Shown: piece by piece, positions 21,275-32,049 of the stretch
Layout: each line of letters starts with the position of its first letter
Numbering within the stretch: the first letter of the stretch is position 1
Origin: Rhodeus uyekii
Lineage: Eukaryota > Chordata > Actinopteri > Cypriniformes > Acheilognathidae
Direction: 5' to 3'
NCBI GenBank assembly: GCA_037043235.1
Contig: JAWRVZ010000095.1
Location: forward strand, 2,510,456 to 2,574,455
Length of the DNA: 64,000 nt
Position numbers and translations under genes: made by a program
Notes under the pieces: model-generated
What the model saw: the letters and a program-made list of their open reading frames with translations, nothing else
What the model was told of the DNA's origin: nothing
The model's database searches: none

Positions 21275-21423
21275 AACATGTGTATCCTTGCCCGTTATAA
21301 AACGTGGACAAGGATAAACACATGGTCTGAAATTCTGTTAATTCGCTACACTTTTCACACTCATATTCCCTGATTTTTAAACTATCTTAGTCTCAAAATC
21401 ACTCTCACACAGACACAGCACGC

Positions 21424-21617
21424 TGAAGACATTCAGAGCTGGCGCTTCCGGGTTTCAGACGCGCTTTATGCTCTTCCTCATGACGTCACCGGCAATCGCC
21501 GGCAGTGACGCATTCACACGCGTTCGTCTCTCATTGGTTGCACAGATCTTCATGTGACTGAAGCAAGGCTATTTCCCCTAGCGCTTTGACGCAGCTCGAG
21601 TTCCCTGAAAGGGAACT
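21424..21617 (-). repeat. DIRS inverted terminal repeat (element 5' end)
   Basis: About 21430-21594 is the reverse complement of 3460-3632 with few differences. It ends with GAGTTCCCTGAAAGGGAACT, a small palindrome, after which unrelated DNA begins. Confidence 0.88.
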
Positions 21618-21984
21618 AAGGACCATCCACCTGCTTCCAGTGTTATTCCATCAAACAAATACAGTCACATATATATAAATACCTTGGTGTTTGTTGTCTG
21701 GTGTCGTGTCATTTGTTTCGTGCCTTACCCTTTGATGGCAAGCCTGGGTCCTGACTGTAGGTTGTGTCTGTGAAAGCTGTTCTATCCGTTTTTTGTGTGT
21801 TTTCGTCTAGTGTCTAGTTATGATGTTTAGTTAATGTTTTCCCTCTCGTGGGTGGTATATCCTTTCCCGTGCAATTGAGTCCTGCCTTTATCGTTACGTG
21901 ACACAAATGGTGTCCAGTCAGTAGATCTCAATCTAAAAATCCGACTAAAAATGTCTTAAATGCTTGGCTTTATGGTCAAAGCTC
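21618..21984. other. No gene; possible LTR fragment
   Basis: TATATATAAATACC at 21670-21685 and an end reading CGTTACGTGACA (to about 21902) resemble a retroviral-type LTR interrupted by the DIRS element. I see no partner LTR, so this is tentative. Confidence 0.3.
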
Positions 21985-22359
21985 TTTAGTTTAATTTGAG
22001 TTTAATTCGTTCCAAGAGCGAGCTCGTAAACCGAAACAAATTTCAACATAAGAATTCACTAAAAAATCAATTAATTCGTTCCACATTGCCACAATTGCCC
22101 ATTTTAAATATTTTTTTGGTTTTACCCTATTAATTGCAGTTAAAATTGTAACCATTAGATATAAATACTAATTAATAATTGACAAACTCTAAAAATACAT
22201 GACAATTTACTGTAATGCACTTCAGATTTGAGCAGCCTGTGTGGAGGAGAGAGAGGAGGGAGGAGGGGGGAGCGGTGAAAGCAAGAATGAAAGCAAATGA
22301 GTGAATTTATTATAATAGTGCAGAAAAAAACAGTGCAGGATACAAAGTGATAATCCAGA

Positions 22360-22715
22360 TGTCACGTTTATGTTAGTTTCACATTACTCAGGACTCTTAG
22401 TTTACCTTGTCTTTGTAACATGTTCCCCGTTCCTTATCTCACCGTCACTCAGTTCCCTTCATCACTTATTAGTCACAGGTGTTTTGTGTTTCAGTTAATC
22501 TTAGCCAGTATTTAAGTTCTCCTTGTTCACTCCCCAGATTGTCAGTTGTTATCGTTATCATTATGCTGTTTAGTTACGTGTGGATGCCTCCTCAGTTTTT
22601 GCATTCCTATGTGCTGTTTTGTTTTCCTTTCTAATATTAAAGTATTTCTGTTTCTTACTTCGTGGTTCGCGCCTTGTTCCGCATCGCACGCCAGCTACAC
22701 TCATACTTCATAACA
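22360..22715 (+). repeat. Left LTR of gag-only element
   Basis: 356 bp. TATTTAAG at 22509-22516 lies about 30 bases before GTCAGTTGTT (22541-22550), which is where transcription would be expected to start. AATATTAAAG near 22634 may serve as the polyadenylation region. Confidence 0.92.
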
Positions 22716-22716
22716 G

Positions 22717-22726
22717 AACAACTGAC
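22717..22726 (+). other. Putative self-primer binding site
   Basis: AACAACTGAC begins one base after the LTR and is the exact reverse complement of GTCAGTTGTT at the predicted RNA 5' end (22541-22550). Tf1 and vertebrate sushi elements prime from their own RNA end with about this length of pairing. Confidence 0.65.
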
Positions 22727-22736
22727 CGGGTTCGTC

Positions 22737-23924
22737 ATGGAACCGACCAGACAAGCCGAGTGTGATCTGCTCGCGCTCCGGCAAAATGGTCGGCCGCTGG
22801 TGGAATACGTCAGCGAATTCATAGAGCGTTCTCACCGGGTACGATGGAACGACTCTGCCCTCGCTTTTTGCTTTGAGTGGGGTTTGGACTCTATGGTTCT
22901 CCGGGCTGAAAGGTGCCAAGGGGAACCACTCGTGGAATACATCAATCTCATCTTGTGGTTGAACGGGGTGGATTACGAGGTCGAGGAAGTCACCAACACC
23001 TCGCTCACGAGCGCCGCGTCCAAGACCTGGCTCCCGATCGCCGCCTCAGGGTCAGCGCTCCCGATTGTCATCACTAGTGCCACGCTCCCGAGCCGCCGCC
23101 ATAAACATGGTAAGCGGAGGCGTTCCGCGGCCGGGAAAGAACCGAGTCCCGCGACCAATGAGCCAAGTGAACTGACTCCCGAGCCAGCGGCCATAGAACT
23201 GCTTCCCCGAGCGGCCGAGAATGCTTCGTTTCCCCGAGCAGCCAGTGAGCCAGATGAGCTTCTTCCCCGAGTGGCCAGTGAGCCAGATGAGCTGCTTCCC
23301 CGAGCAGCCGAGAATGCTCCGTTTCCCCGAACGGCCAAATCACATGAACTGTTTCCCCGAGTGGCCGAATCACATGGACTGCTTCCCCGAGCGGCCGAAT
23401 CACATGAACTGCTTCCCCGAGAGTGCGAGCCCATAGAACTGCCGTGGCCCGACCCGTCTGAGCAGCCTCCGGAGTTCCTGGACCTCCCTGAGCCACCTCC
23501 GGAGTTCCGGGACATCCCTGAGCCGCCTCCGGAGTTCCGGGACATCCCTGAGCCACCACCGGACCTCAGAGACCTCTTAGAGCCACCGCCGGCACTCCAG
23601 CCGGCCCCGCCTGAACCACCGCCGGCACCCCAGCCGGCACTGCCAGAGCCACCGCCGGAACCTCCCTGGAAGGCGGTACCACCCTGGAGACCTCCTGAAC
23701 TCTCGGATACCTCGGTCTCCAGGGTGCCCGCCCCCCACCCAGTGTTGAACTCTCGCCAGCGCAAGGTCGCGCCTTCCGGGGGGGGGGGGTGTAATGTCAC
23801 GTTTATGTTAGTTTCACATTACTCAGGATTCTTAGTTTACCTTGTCTTTGTAATGTTTGTAATGTTTTGTAATGTTCCCCGTTCCTTATCTCACCGTCAC
23901 TCAGTTCCCTTCATCACTTATTAG
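22737..23924 (+). CDS. Gag-like protein, sushi/Metaviridae type
   Basis: 395 codons from the ATG at 22737, the first one after the primer site. Residues 1-85 hold the gag-like part (LLALRQNGRPLVEYVSEF, WNDSALAFCFEWGL, PLVEYINLILWLNG), similar to gag of sushi-type elements. Residues 135-245 carry a basic patch (RRHKHGKRRR) and repeats of the type LLPRAAE/FPRAAE. Residues 245-340 are Pro/Glu-rich with a PEPPPEFRDI-type repeat. No zinc knuckle is seen. The frame runs past the G-run into the right LTR and stops at 23922, so the last 40 or so residues are LTR-encoded, possibly after a shift in the G-run length. Likely role: particle protein. The open frame suggests a young copy. Confidence 0.75.
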   Translation: MEPTRQAECDLLALRQNGRPLVEYVSEFIERSHRVRWNDSALAFCFEWGLDSMVLRAERCQGEPLVEYINLILWLNGVDYEVEEVTNTSLTSAASKTWLPIAASGSALPIVITSATLPSRRHKHGKRRRSAAGKEPSPATNEPSELTPEPAAIELLPRAAENASFPRAASEPDELLPRVASEPDELLPRAAENAPFPRTAKSHELFPRVAESHGLLPRAAESHELLPRECEPIELPWPDPSEQPPEFLDLPEPPPEFRDIPEPPPEFRDIPEPPPDLRDLLEPPPALQPAPPEPPPAPQPALPEPPPEPPWKAVPPWRPPELSDTSVSRVPAPHPVLNSRQRKVAPSGGGGCNVTFMLVSHYSGFLVYLVFVMFVMFCNVPRSLSHRHSVPFITY

Positions 23925-24167
23925 TCCCAGGTGTTTTGTGTTTCAGTTAATCTTAGCCAGTATTTAAGTTCTCCTTGTTCACTCCCCAGATTGTCAGTTG
24001 TTGTCGTCATTATTATGCTGTTTAGTTACGTGTGGATGCCTCCTCAGTTTTTGCACTCCTATGTGATGTTTTGTTTTCCTTTATAATATTAAAGTATTTC
24101 TGTTTCTTACTCCGTGGTCTTCGCCTTGTTCCGCATTGCACGCCAGCTACACTCATACTTCATAACA
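23795..24167 (+). repeat. Right LTR of gag-only element
   Basis: 373 bp. It is like the left LTR except for a small expansion of TGTTTGTAATGTTTTG near 23855-23875. It ends CATAACA before the duplication CCAGA. Confidence 0.92.
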
Positions 24168-24195
24168 CCAGAGTTAAAGATGTGGAACATGGGAG

Positions 24196-24331
24196 CTGTG
24201 AACGAACGAACCCACGGGAGCCGCAATAGAACGAACCCGCGGGAGCCGCGAACTAAAGAATTCCCGAGAGCCGCGAGAGAACGAATTCGCGGGAGCCGCG
24301 AACGAACGAATTCGCTGGAGCCGCGAAAGCG
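24196..24331 (+). repeat. Tandem repeat, about 27 bp, five units
   Basis: Units of the form GAACGAA..CGGGAGCCGC follow one another with small changes. It lies inside the Tigger-like remnant. Confidence 0.88.
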
Positions 24332-24910
24332 GGGAGATAGGTAGATGATATGAGAAGCAGGTGTTCAGTGACCACACACTCATACACACTCAGGCAGAAC
24401 TAAAAGACACTGAATTCATGAGCCGTGACAGTTACTGCTTAGAGGTACTGTGCGTGTATATTTCACTATGTGAACAATAGCGATCACAATTAATTAATTT
24501 TTTGAACATAACTTCTGTAAATCACTTATAAAAGTATCACTGTGGTGAATGATGCAGCCAAGGGGTTATAAAGGGGTTGGAACCTCCTGACTGTGTTATG
24601 AGAGGCTGTCATTAGGATATTTCATGTAAAAATGCGCACAAGGATGCTGAGCGTTAGGACTTTTCCCACACAAAACTGCGCATGGGTGAGGGAAATTTTT
24701 TCTCGTACACCGATACAATGCTCGTACACCGATTCGACCCTCCATGCTCGTACACCGATTTGTTAGTATACCAAGTCGCTCGTAAACCGAGGTATTACTG
24801 TATAATGTAATGCAATTCAATGATGATTGAGAGATCAACAAATATGTTCCTCAAAATCCTGATTTATCATATTTGATGCTTCTATTTCAACATTTTTGCT
24901 ATATATACAG

Positions 24911-26093
24911 CATAGGCGGAGTTTCACTTTTGTGCTTGGGGGGGGGGGGCACCAGACCACGAGCTCAGTTTTTTTTATATCATATTTATATATCATTAAT
25001 TTTACATATAAAATACATTTACAATGAACAATGACTTTATACCAGTGTTTCTCAATTATTTTTCTCAAAAACTTTCGCCTTATTGTTTCCATGGCAACGC
25101 GTCATGCTTATCACCTGACATACCGTAGTCATAAAAAGTGCTGTATAATAGATAATTCAAAATAGTCACCAACTTGTTGAAACCGAAAATAAATCTTATG
25201 TGGTTGAAAACACTGAATTGTTGTGATAAATGACAAACTCAGAGCCCATCTTTTTTTTTGGCTCAGTGCCAGATATTGCGTGAAAACACGTGTGAATTTA
25301 GTGATTGATCACGTGACACATGAACACCGGCGTGATCGTACACGTCAAAGGATGAGGAGACGGTTATCTGAACGTCATATCTACTGCTCTTGTTCAGTGC
25401 AAGAAAACACTCCCTGGCAAAAAAAAGCATGTACCCCAGGGTAACGTGCGCACCACTATTTGAGAACCACTGCTTTATACAAAGAATAGCGAATAGAACA
25501 GACTCTTTGTAGTTGCTGTTTTGTTTTGCATCGGCAGTGATAGGGTTAAGGGAGTTCAGAAGTGCGGCGAAAAGTGTGTTAGACGGGTGCGCTTGTTACA
25601 GTGTGTTGTTCTTCGTTCCGATTAAAGTTCATAAACAGATCCTCCCTTGACCTGTCATAGAACTACTTCAGACATTACAATATCTTACCTAATGCAGAAG
25701 AAGCCGCCTCTTTTTCCGAGATGAGTAGATGTCCACTGTCTTCTCTTCTGATAGATTTGACACTTTTAGTAGTGGATTTATTAAAAAAACGACGAATGTC
25801 CATTTTGTTTATTCAGCGCATAAAACAGAACGAGAAGAGTGTCCACTCACATACTGCGATACTTTGAGATTCGCAAATCGCGGGAGAATGTAATAAAGCT
25901 ACAGTAATAAAAAATTAATTAGCCACATCTTACTCATTCTATACACAGAACTAATAAGATAAAACAAATAAAACGAGAAAATATGAATTCTATAATAACA
26001 AAAAAAAACATATTCAAAGCACAAGGCAGGCATTAATTGGCTCTGGTCTGGGGGGGCAGTGCCCCCCCCAGCCCCCCCCAAACTCCGCCTATG
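24911..26093. mobile_element. hAT element, non-autonomous, 1183 bp
   Basis: Ends CATAGGCGGAGTTT and AAACTCCGCCTATG are perfect 14-bp inverted repeats. They are flanked by an exact 8-bp duplication ATATACAG (24903-24910 and 26094-26101). G-runs and C-runs lie just inside both ends. There is no transposase. It contains a second hAT at 25043-25472. Confidence 0.93.
25043..25472. mobile_element. Nested hAT MITE, 430 bp
   Basis: Ends CAGTGTTTCTCAA and TTGAGAACCACTG fit a common vertebrate hAT terminus. The exact 8-bp duplication CTTTATAC is at 25035-25042 and 25473-25480. There is no coding. It inserted into the element at 24911-26093 after that element was in place. Confidence 0.93.
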
Positions 26094-26101
26094 ATATACA
26101 G

Positions 26102-26772
26102 TATATGTATATATGTGTGTGTATGTACAAAAATATAATGTATGGATAATCAAGTAAACCTTAATTGCTAGTCCAGTTCATCTTGAATTATAAGTATAAT
26201 AAAAAAAATATTCTTATGCATACTACTTTAAAAATCAGTAAAGATTTCATAGCAAAGGATCTGACATTGGGCAGTTTTAGAATTGTACTAAAAGACCTTT
26301 TACTTGCAAATCGACAATACAACAGAAGGCAAGGTATGGAGCAGGAATTTCAGGTATGGTATGGAAGCCTTAGAAATTTAGAGTTAAGTTAAGACTCCTA
26401 AGCTAAGAAAGAGCAACTTCTGAGCAATTCACTTGAGAAAGGTCTTACCTCAGTAAAATATGTCAGATTTCAGCATTATTGGATGGGTCATTTGGTGGTG
26501 GTGTTGTTTGTGAAATCCCCACAGATTGCCTCAAAGCGCTTTCATTTGCATGTTGCAGATGTCCCAGGCTTGACTTGGCAGGAACTGAAAAACATTTATA
26601 AAAACTGGTTTTGATCAGTCCCACATACCCCGTGTGTGTCTAGGAGAGAAACAGAGAGGGTGAGCTTTCGATATGGTGTGATGTGTTTTGACAGATCTGG
26701 TGCACTAGGGCTCACGTGAAGAGATGGTGACCCACACCTACTGGCAAAATCAGGGTAGCTGCAGCAGGACTA
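26102..26772. other. No gene seen
   Basis: AT-rich. A 75-codon plus-strand frame at 26165-26392 has no recognisable domain. Confidence 0.5.
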
Positions 26773-27133
26773 TAGCTGCATCTGATATCGCATACATCTT
26801 TACTATATAGTAGGGGAAAAACAGTATGTGACAAAAGAAGTATGTCTGAATTCACGGTACTCATAAAAGTGAAGGCAAAAAGTTCCCTATACTTCAAAAA
26901 GTTAGCTATACTTCAAGCGAGATTCTGAAGTGTGCATACGTTGGACACTTTTCAATCCCATGAGGCGATGGGAGAGGATTCATGAATGGCAGTAAAGAGA
27001 CACAACTGATGCTGGTACCAGTAGATCACATGATAAATACAACAAGATGATCTTCTTTTTTTACGGTTCCAAAGTAATTGCTTATTCAAAATAAGTACCT
27101 AGTCAGGCGAGTATGTTATTTTGGACACAGCCT
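26773..27133. mobile_element. Possible degenerate MITE
   Basis: The left end (AGCTGCATCTGATATCGCATAC, ACTATATAGTAG) and right end (GTATGTTATTTTGGACACAG) look like diverged inverted copies of the GGCTGTGTCCGAAAT-type terminus common in fish. A target duplication could not be fixed. Confidence 0.4.
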
Positions 27134-27837
27134 CTTTCCTGAACGAATCCTATGGAACAGGAAGAAATGTGTGAGCGTGTGACCAGTCAAGCCAGAGGCT
27201 ATGAGCACTGAAACAGTCAACAGCAGCGTCAGAAATGAACTTTTAAGGGGTGATATATTTTTTTGCCTCAGAGCTGCACGATTCTGGATACACTAAAAAT
27301 CACAATATTTTTTGTTTAAAATAGAGATCGAGATTCTCCCATGATTCTAAATAAACAATTATACAAAAAAAAGCATTTAATTTACTAGAGGTTCTGACAA
27401 AATGTTAACTGATGCATCCATTTGAAATATTGAATTCATTTGAATTCATAATTCTTTTTTATCGTTTTGAATGAATGATTAAATGACTTGCTCAAAGATG
27501 TCACTTACTGGATGAATCGCTTACTAAATTAATCAGTTTTAGAACGAATCTCCAGAATTACAGATACAGTACAGAATTTCGCATTCATGCTAATAAACCT
27601 AATTTTACTAATTTGCCAAAACAAGGTACGAACTGTAATAAAATTGTGTTGGGGGAACTGTCCATGCGGATAGTGTAGTTTCACGCAATGAGCTTGGTTG
27701 AGAAATAACCACAAACAAGTCCACTTTTTAGATATTGTTTAAAGCATAAATCTAATAACTATTTGTTGGGATTGATGCTTTTCTGAGTTTTAATACTTTA
27801 TAGGCTAAAATTTTGCTTCTCAAGTATATTCCACATG
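27134..27837. other. No gene seen
   Basis: AT-rich, stops in all frames, no recognised element. Confidence 0.45.
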
Positions 27838-28400
27838 CACACCACTATTCAAACGTTTGGGGTCGGTAAGATTATGTCATGTTTTAGAAAGAAGTCTCTT
27901 ACTCTCAACAAAACTGCAGTTAGATAACTCATATAGGTACAAAATGCACATCACACATCACGCTGCATCCGCAAAGCCACCAGCATTGTGGACGACCCCA
28001 CACACCCCTCACACACACTTTTCACCCCCCTGTCATCTGGAAAACGGTGTTGAAGTATTCGCTCTCTCACAACCAGACTCTGCAACAGTTTTTTCAGGCT
28101 GCTCAACTCTAAATAACTCATACAAACTGCACTACTTTGTACCATCAGACTGTTTTTACTATCATTCATTTCTATTACTTATTCTTAATATTGCACTGTC
28201 ACTTTACACAATCACTTTCAGACTGAACTGTGTTTTGGTCTGCGTTATTGTCTTGTGCTGTTTGTTTGCACCTTGTGCACTTTATGGATATAGGTTTTTT
28301 GTTTTATAGCACCTTGTTCCTGGAGAAACGTTGTTTCGTTTCACTATGTACTCGTATATGGCTGAAATGACAATAAACTCCACTTTGACTTTGACTTTAT
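27838..28400 (+). mobile_element. LINE 3' end fragment (with short DNA-repeat fragment)
   Basis: 27838-27930 (TTCAAACGTTTGGGGTCGGT) is a common fish repeat fragment. From about 27945 the plus strand encodes remnants of a LINE C-terminus (a degraded HAA..SIVDDPTHPSHTHF and NNSYKLH). A 3' UTR follows, ending AATGACAATAAACTCC with a TTTGAC-type tail near 28385-28400. Frames are broken and no RT domain remains. Confidence 0.6.
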
Positions 28401-31400
28401 TTCTCTAAACTGAGAAATAATATTAAAATATGAGTTTTATCAGGAATTGATTGGATTTTGATGGATTTTGAAAAGTGTCAAGAGGCTTGTTGCCACCACT
28501 TTTATGTCTGTACTGGATGTGATGTCATAATTATGCATAATTATTTCTCTGCATTTACATGCTTTGGACAATGTTTATCAATTGTTTATCAACAAATCTA
28601 TAAACAAGGTTTACAACAAATCTTAAAACCCTTGCTCCTCATTGTGTTTTGAATGAGGGATTGGATGCTTTGTCTATCCGTAAATTAAAATACTGGCAGG
28701 TTCTTATTAATAACTCGATCCTGGGTTTTGTTCCTTCATTTCTTCAGACCTAAATCATGTAAAAAAAAAAACTAAAAAAAACATGTTTGTATTTAGAGCC
28801 TTGAGTCCCAGGAATTTTTCACACTGTCTGTTCCAGAGGGGTGCACTGAATTGGGGAAATGGCATTTAAATATGCTGCTCCCTCTGCCTGGAATAATTGA
28901 ATCAACAAATTAAATTGAAACTTATGGAGCTGGTCTCATTGGACATTTTTTTAAAAGTGATTTTAAATGATTTTGAGGCAGAAACATTGGGTTGTGCATG
29001 CTTTGTATGATTTAGTTATGCATTGATATCTCGCTCTGGATCCTGCTTGACTGTCTGGTCTGTTTTGTCTTTGTTTAATGTTTGCTTGTTTGTCTTGTGC
29101 TTGAGAACATGGCTCTGTCTTTGTGGTCTTCTTGTCTTCTTGTCCTCCTCACTTCCAGTTACCTAGTCCTCGTTTGCTTGAGTGTGTTCACTTGTCACTC
29201 ATGTGCTCTTCACCCTTTACATTGTGTCCCTTTCCCTCTTGTCCTTGCTGGTTCGTTTTGTGTACATCATGGTATGGTCTTGTTTTCTTCTCCCTGTAAC
29301 GTTGTTTTGTTTTTGACTTCTGTTCGCTAGGTTACAGTTTATTTTTCTAGTTTTGATGTCTGTAGTCATTAGTTGATCTCATTCTGGTTTTGTTGCATCT
29401 TGTTTCATTTATAATCGTCCCTTGTCTTGCTTTGTCTGTTTTGTTCATTGTGTGTTTTTTATGTTCCTGCCCTGTTTCTCACCCTGAGGTCTCCTGGCCA
29501 CTGCCTGGCACCAAGATTGATGAGCTGTCTAAAAAGCTTTTGCTTCTGTGAGCTTCTGCCTGGAAGCAAGACTGGGGCCAAGTCTGAGGAAATCCACAAG
29601 TTTCGGGTCTGGTATCCTGCTGGTTAGACTCTGCCTCTTCAGCACTTCTCAGCCCGTTATCACCCAGGACCGGTCTCAGTTGTTGTCACACCCTGCTTGT
29701 CTTTGTGCCGTTTACCCTGCTCTGCTTGTTGAACTTTCACGCCTCAGTTGTGTAATTAAAACCTCAACTTTTCATTCTGAGTTTGGGGCCCCTCTCTTGT
29801 AGATCGCTGACAATCCCTTTCTCATTGAATTTTTTTTATTTTATTAAACTTAGTCCATCCATACATGTGAATTATCTGTTAAACCCACATGAATTGTGTA
29901 GATTACATTTTTAATCCCAATGTATCTTTTTTTTTCTCCAGGAATAATAATTAGATTCGATTGTAGGACTATTGTGTCAATGCATTGCAAATTTTTGGTG
30001 CACTCGAGTTACAAAAAGCAAAAAAAAGTTAATACTCTTCATAGAGGGAAGGGTTGAAAAATATAGGGCTTGCATGGTGAGGTCAATTCGACTAAATAAA
30101 AGACAAGCAGAGGTGGAGCAAGTTAGCACTATTTGAAATTTGGACAGACTATTACAAGTGTGGGGAAATCTAGACAATATATTGATAGATTAATTTAATT
30201 TTGAATTGTTAGATAACCCCCACCCCCTTTTTCTATTCTATTATTAATAATGGTTGTTTAATTATTCAGAACATACAGTAGTAGTGAAATAAGCAGCGAA
30301 TGTAGAAATTCATACGCAACAGTTAGCTATTAAAATCTGTACGGTTCAGGTGATATTGTTTATACAGCAGTTGTACAAGTTATTGAGTAACTTACTTTTT
30401 AGACTCTATATGGGCAGTTACAGTTGTTTGTCTTTGCTCTGCCAGCAAAAATACCTCCAACGACACCACAGCAGAACCATTTGTGCCTGATTGAATCAGT
30501 GTTTTTGGATTAATAATTCAATGACTCGCTCATAAAGACTTGTTGTTGTACATACTGCTGTAACCATATTTAACATTGCAAGAACTTACCAAAAGAAAGA
30601 AAATCAAAAGAAATCCCCACCACTGGAGTGTATCTGAAACACAAATTGAAATGGTTAAAATTGTATAAAAGCTTTTATAATCTATGTCTTAAAAATGATT
30701 GTTTTCTAATGCATTTTCTGAAAAACAGTTTTGAAGGAGTTTGTATGTATGCTGAACACGTGTTAGTTGCTTTTCCTTCACTATCCAGTCAAACTCATCT
30801 GTAAAAATGGTTTTGTAAACAAACTTCATCCATAGACAATTTATTTTTGACCATTTGAAACATGAGACCTACAGATCAAATGGTTCATGAGAAACGACAA
30901 TTCAATCATTTATGCCCAAATTTTTCATGTCAACATGTCAGGTCTAAGTGAACTATAAACCTTCTATTTTGGGAACTCACTTATAGTGCGCTTCAGAAAT
31001 CTTTCCCATCCTTTTAGGGTCTTTAATGGCTGGACACAAGAAACATGCTCATTTTGGTGCATTTTAATGTGCCGTCATCACCAGCAGGCCAGATTAGTTC
31101 TGCCGAGTGGACACAACGGATGAATAATGTATAGCCTGAGGAACAGAGAGACAGAACAAGAGAGTTTTCCCTGTTTAAAGTGAAAAGAGTATCTTGTTTG
31201 GACAAAAGACTAAGTTCATGGAATACAGCTGCCTGACCAAAGTGAAATAAGTGGAAAAAAAGGCCTCAGGTAAAAATTTAAAGACGACTTTAGATACTAG
31301 AAAAGTAGGTTTAAAGTTCATGAAGAAGAGGTCACGGTATGGCGCCTCTGCTGGTACATATAGTAACTACACAACCCAGCAGAAAAAAACTGTACTGAAT

Positions 31401-31644
31401 TGACAGCTGTTTATATTTCAGCAACCATGTTCTCCTTCATACTGTTCTCTTTTTGTTCTTTCTTTCTTTTTTGCTGCAAATGAACCCACAAATAACTAGT
31501 ATTGCAAGCTTCTAGGATTGCATATGTTCCTGTATTACTGGAACATATGTTTGGTTGTAAACCATAGTTTGTAGACAAGACAGAGTTGATGACTATTCTT
31601 CCTATTGAAACGTGACTAAATGGTGCCCGAGAGAGTCGTGTAGT
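28401..31644. other. No gene; unassigned sequence
   Basis: No element could be firmly assigned in 3.2 kb. The T/G-rich stretch 29040-29815 ends with AATTAAAACCTCAAC and ...CGCTGACA, similar to the end of an LTR; it may be a solo LTR, but I see no clear start or duplication. The rest is AT-rich with short frames only. Confidence 0.4.
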
Positions 31645-32049
31645 GTCAAGTCAAATCACCTTTTCTTATATAGCGCTTTTTACAATACAGATTGTTTCAA
31701 AGCAGCTTTACAGTGGTCACATGAAAACATTATAAACAAAGTTTGTTTGGCTGAACGGCAGCCTTAAAAGAGCGAGAACAGAGATGGGTTCATGATCTAC
31801 ACAGGGCAGTGCTGTGCTCGTGTCCAGGTGCAGGTCCTTCATCTGATCTGGATACGGCCCGGATCCGGCTGACCATGGTAACCTCGGGATAAACAGAGAC
31901 CAATATCAGCGTAGATGCCATTCTTCTTCTGATGTATCAAGTACATCAGGTGTTATGGGAATGTTCCCGGTTCCGGCTGACCTAAATTATGCAGCCTAAC
32001 AATCATTTTACATGATTTGGATTAAAAATGTCTGTATAATGTGTTATGT

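Larger units (their letters stand above)
3413..21617 (-). mobile_element. DIRS1-like tyrosine-recombinase retrotransposon
   Basis: On the minus strand the order is gag (21274 to about 19936), RT (about 19660 to 18780), then a tyrosine recombinase (18726-18440 continued at 4583-3709). The ends are inverted repeats: 3460-3632 matches the reverse complement of about 21430-21594. An internal complementary region sits at 3669-3725, next to the element's 3' terminus, as in DIRS1. The ERV insertion (4584-18439) splits the recombinase. Without that insertion the element is about 4.3 kb, and most of its RNase H is missing. Frameshifts and a mutated RT active site make it inactive. Confidence 0.9.
22360..24167 (+). 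mobile_element. Gag-only LTR retrotransposon with self-priming signature
   Basis: LTRs at 22360-22715 and 23795-24167 (TGTCACG...CATAACA) are flanked by an exact 5-bp duplication CCAGA (22355-22359 and 24168-24172). A G-run polypurine tract (23777-23789) precedes the right LTR. The interior has one frame, gag-like. There is no pol, so it must be moved in trans. No tRNA-type primer site is present; instead see the entry at 22717. Confidence 0.92.
21985..24800. mobile_element. Tigger/mariner-like element, interrupted
   Basis: The right end reads GCTCGTAAACCGAGGTATTACTG followed by TA. The left part (from about 21985) has TTCGTTCCAAGAGCGAGCTCG, the inner part of the opposite end. The outermost left terminal repeat is missing. 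GCTCGTACACCGAT-type motifs recur near 24695, 24720 and 24745. No transposase is left. A gag-only LTR element (22360-24167) sits inside it. Confidence 0.6.

Noticed and set aside
22973..23800. A 275-codon minus-strand Gly/Ser-rich frame opposite gag
   Set aside because: Shadow of the Pro/Glu-rich repeat of the gag frame. The plus frame fits the LTR orientation.
27857..28309. A 150-codon frame with a hydrophobic C-terminus as a membrane protein
   Set aside because: Overlaps a degraded LINE C-terminus and its 3' UTR; the hydrophobic part is translated UTR.
29040..29815. Solo LTR
   Set aside because: The end resembles an LTR terminus, but no matching start, second copy or target duplication was found.
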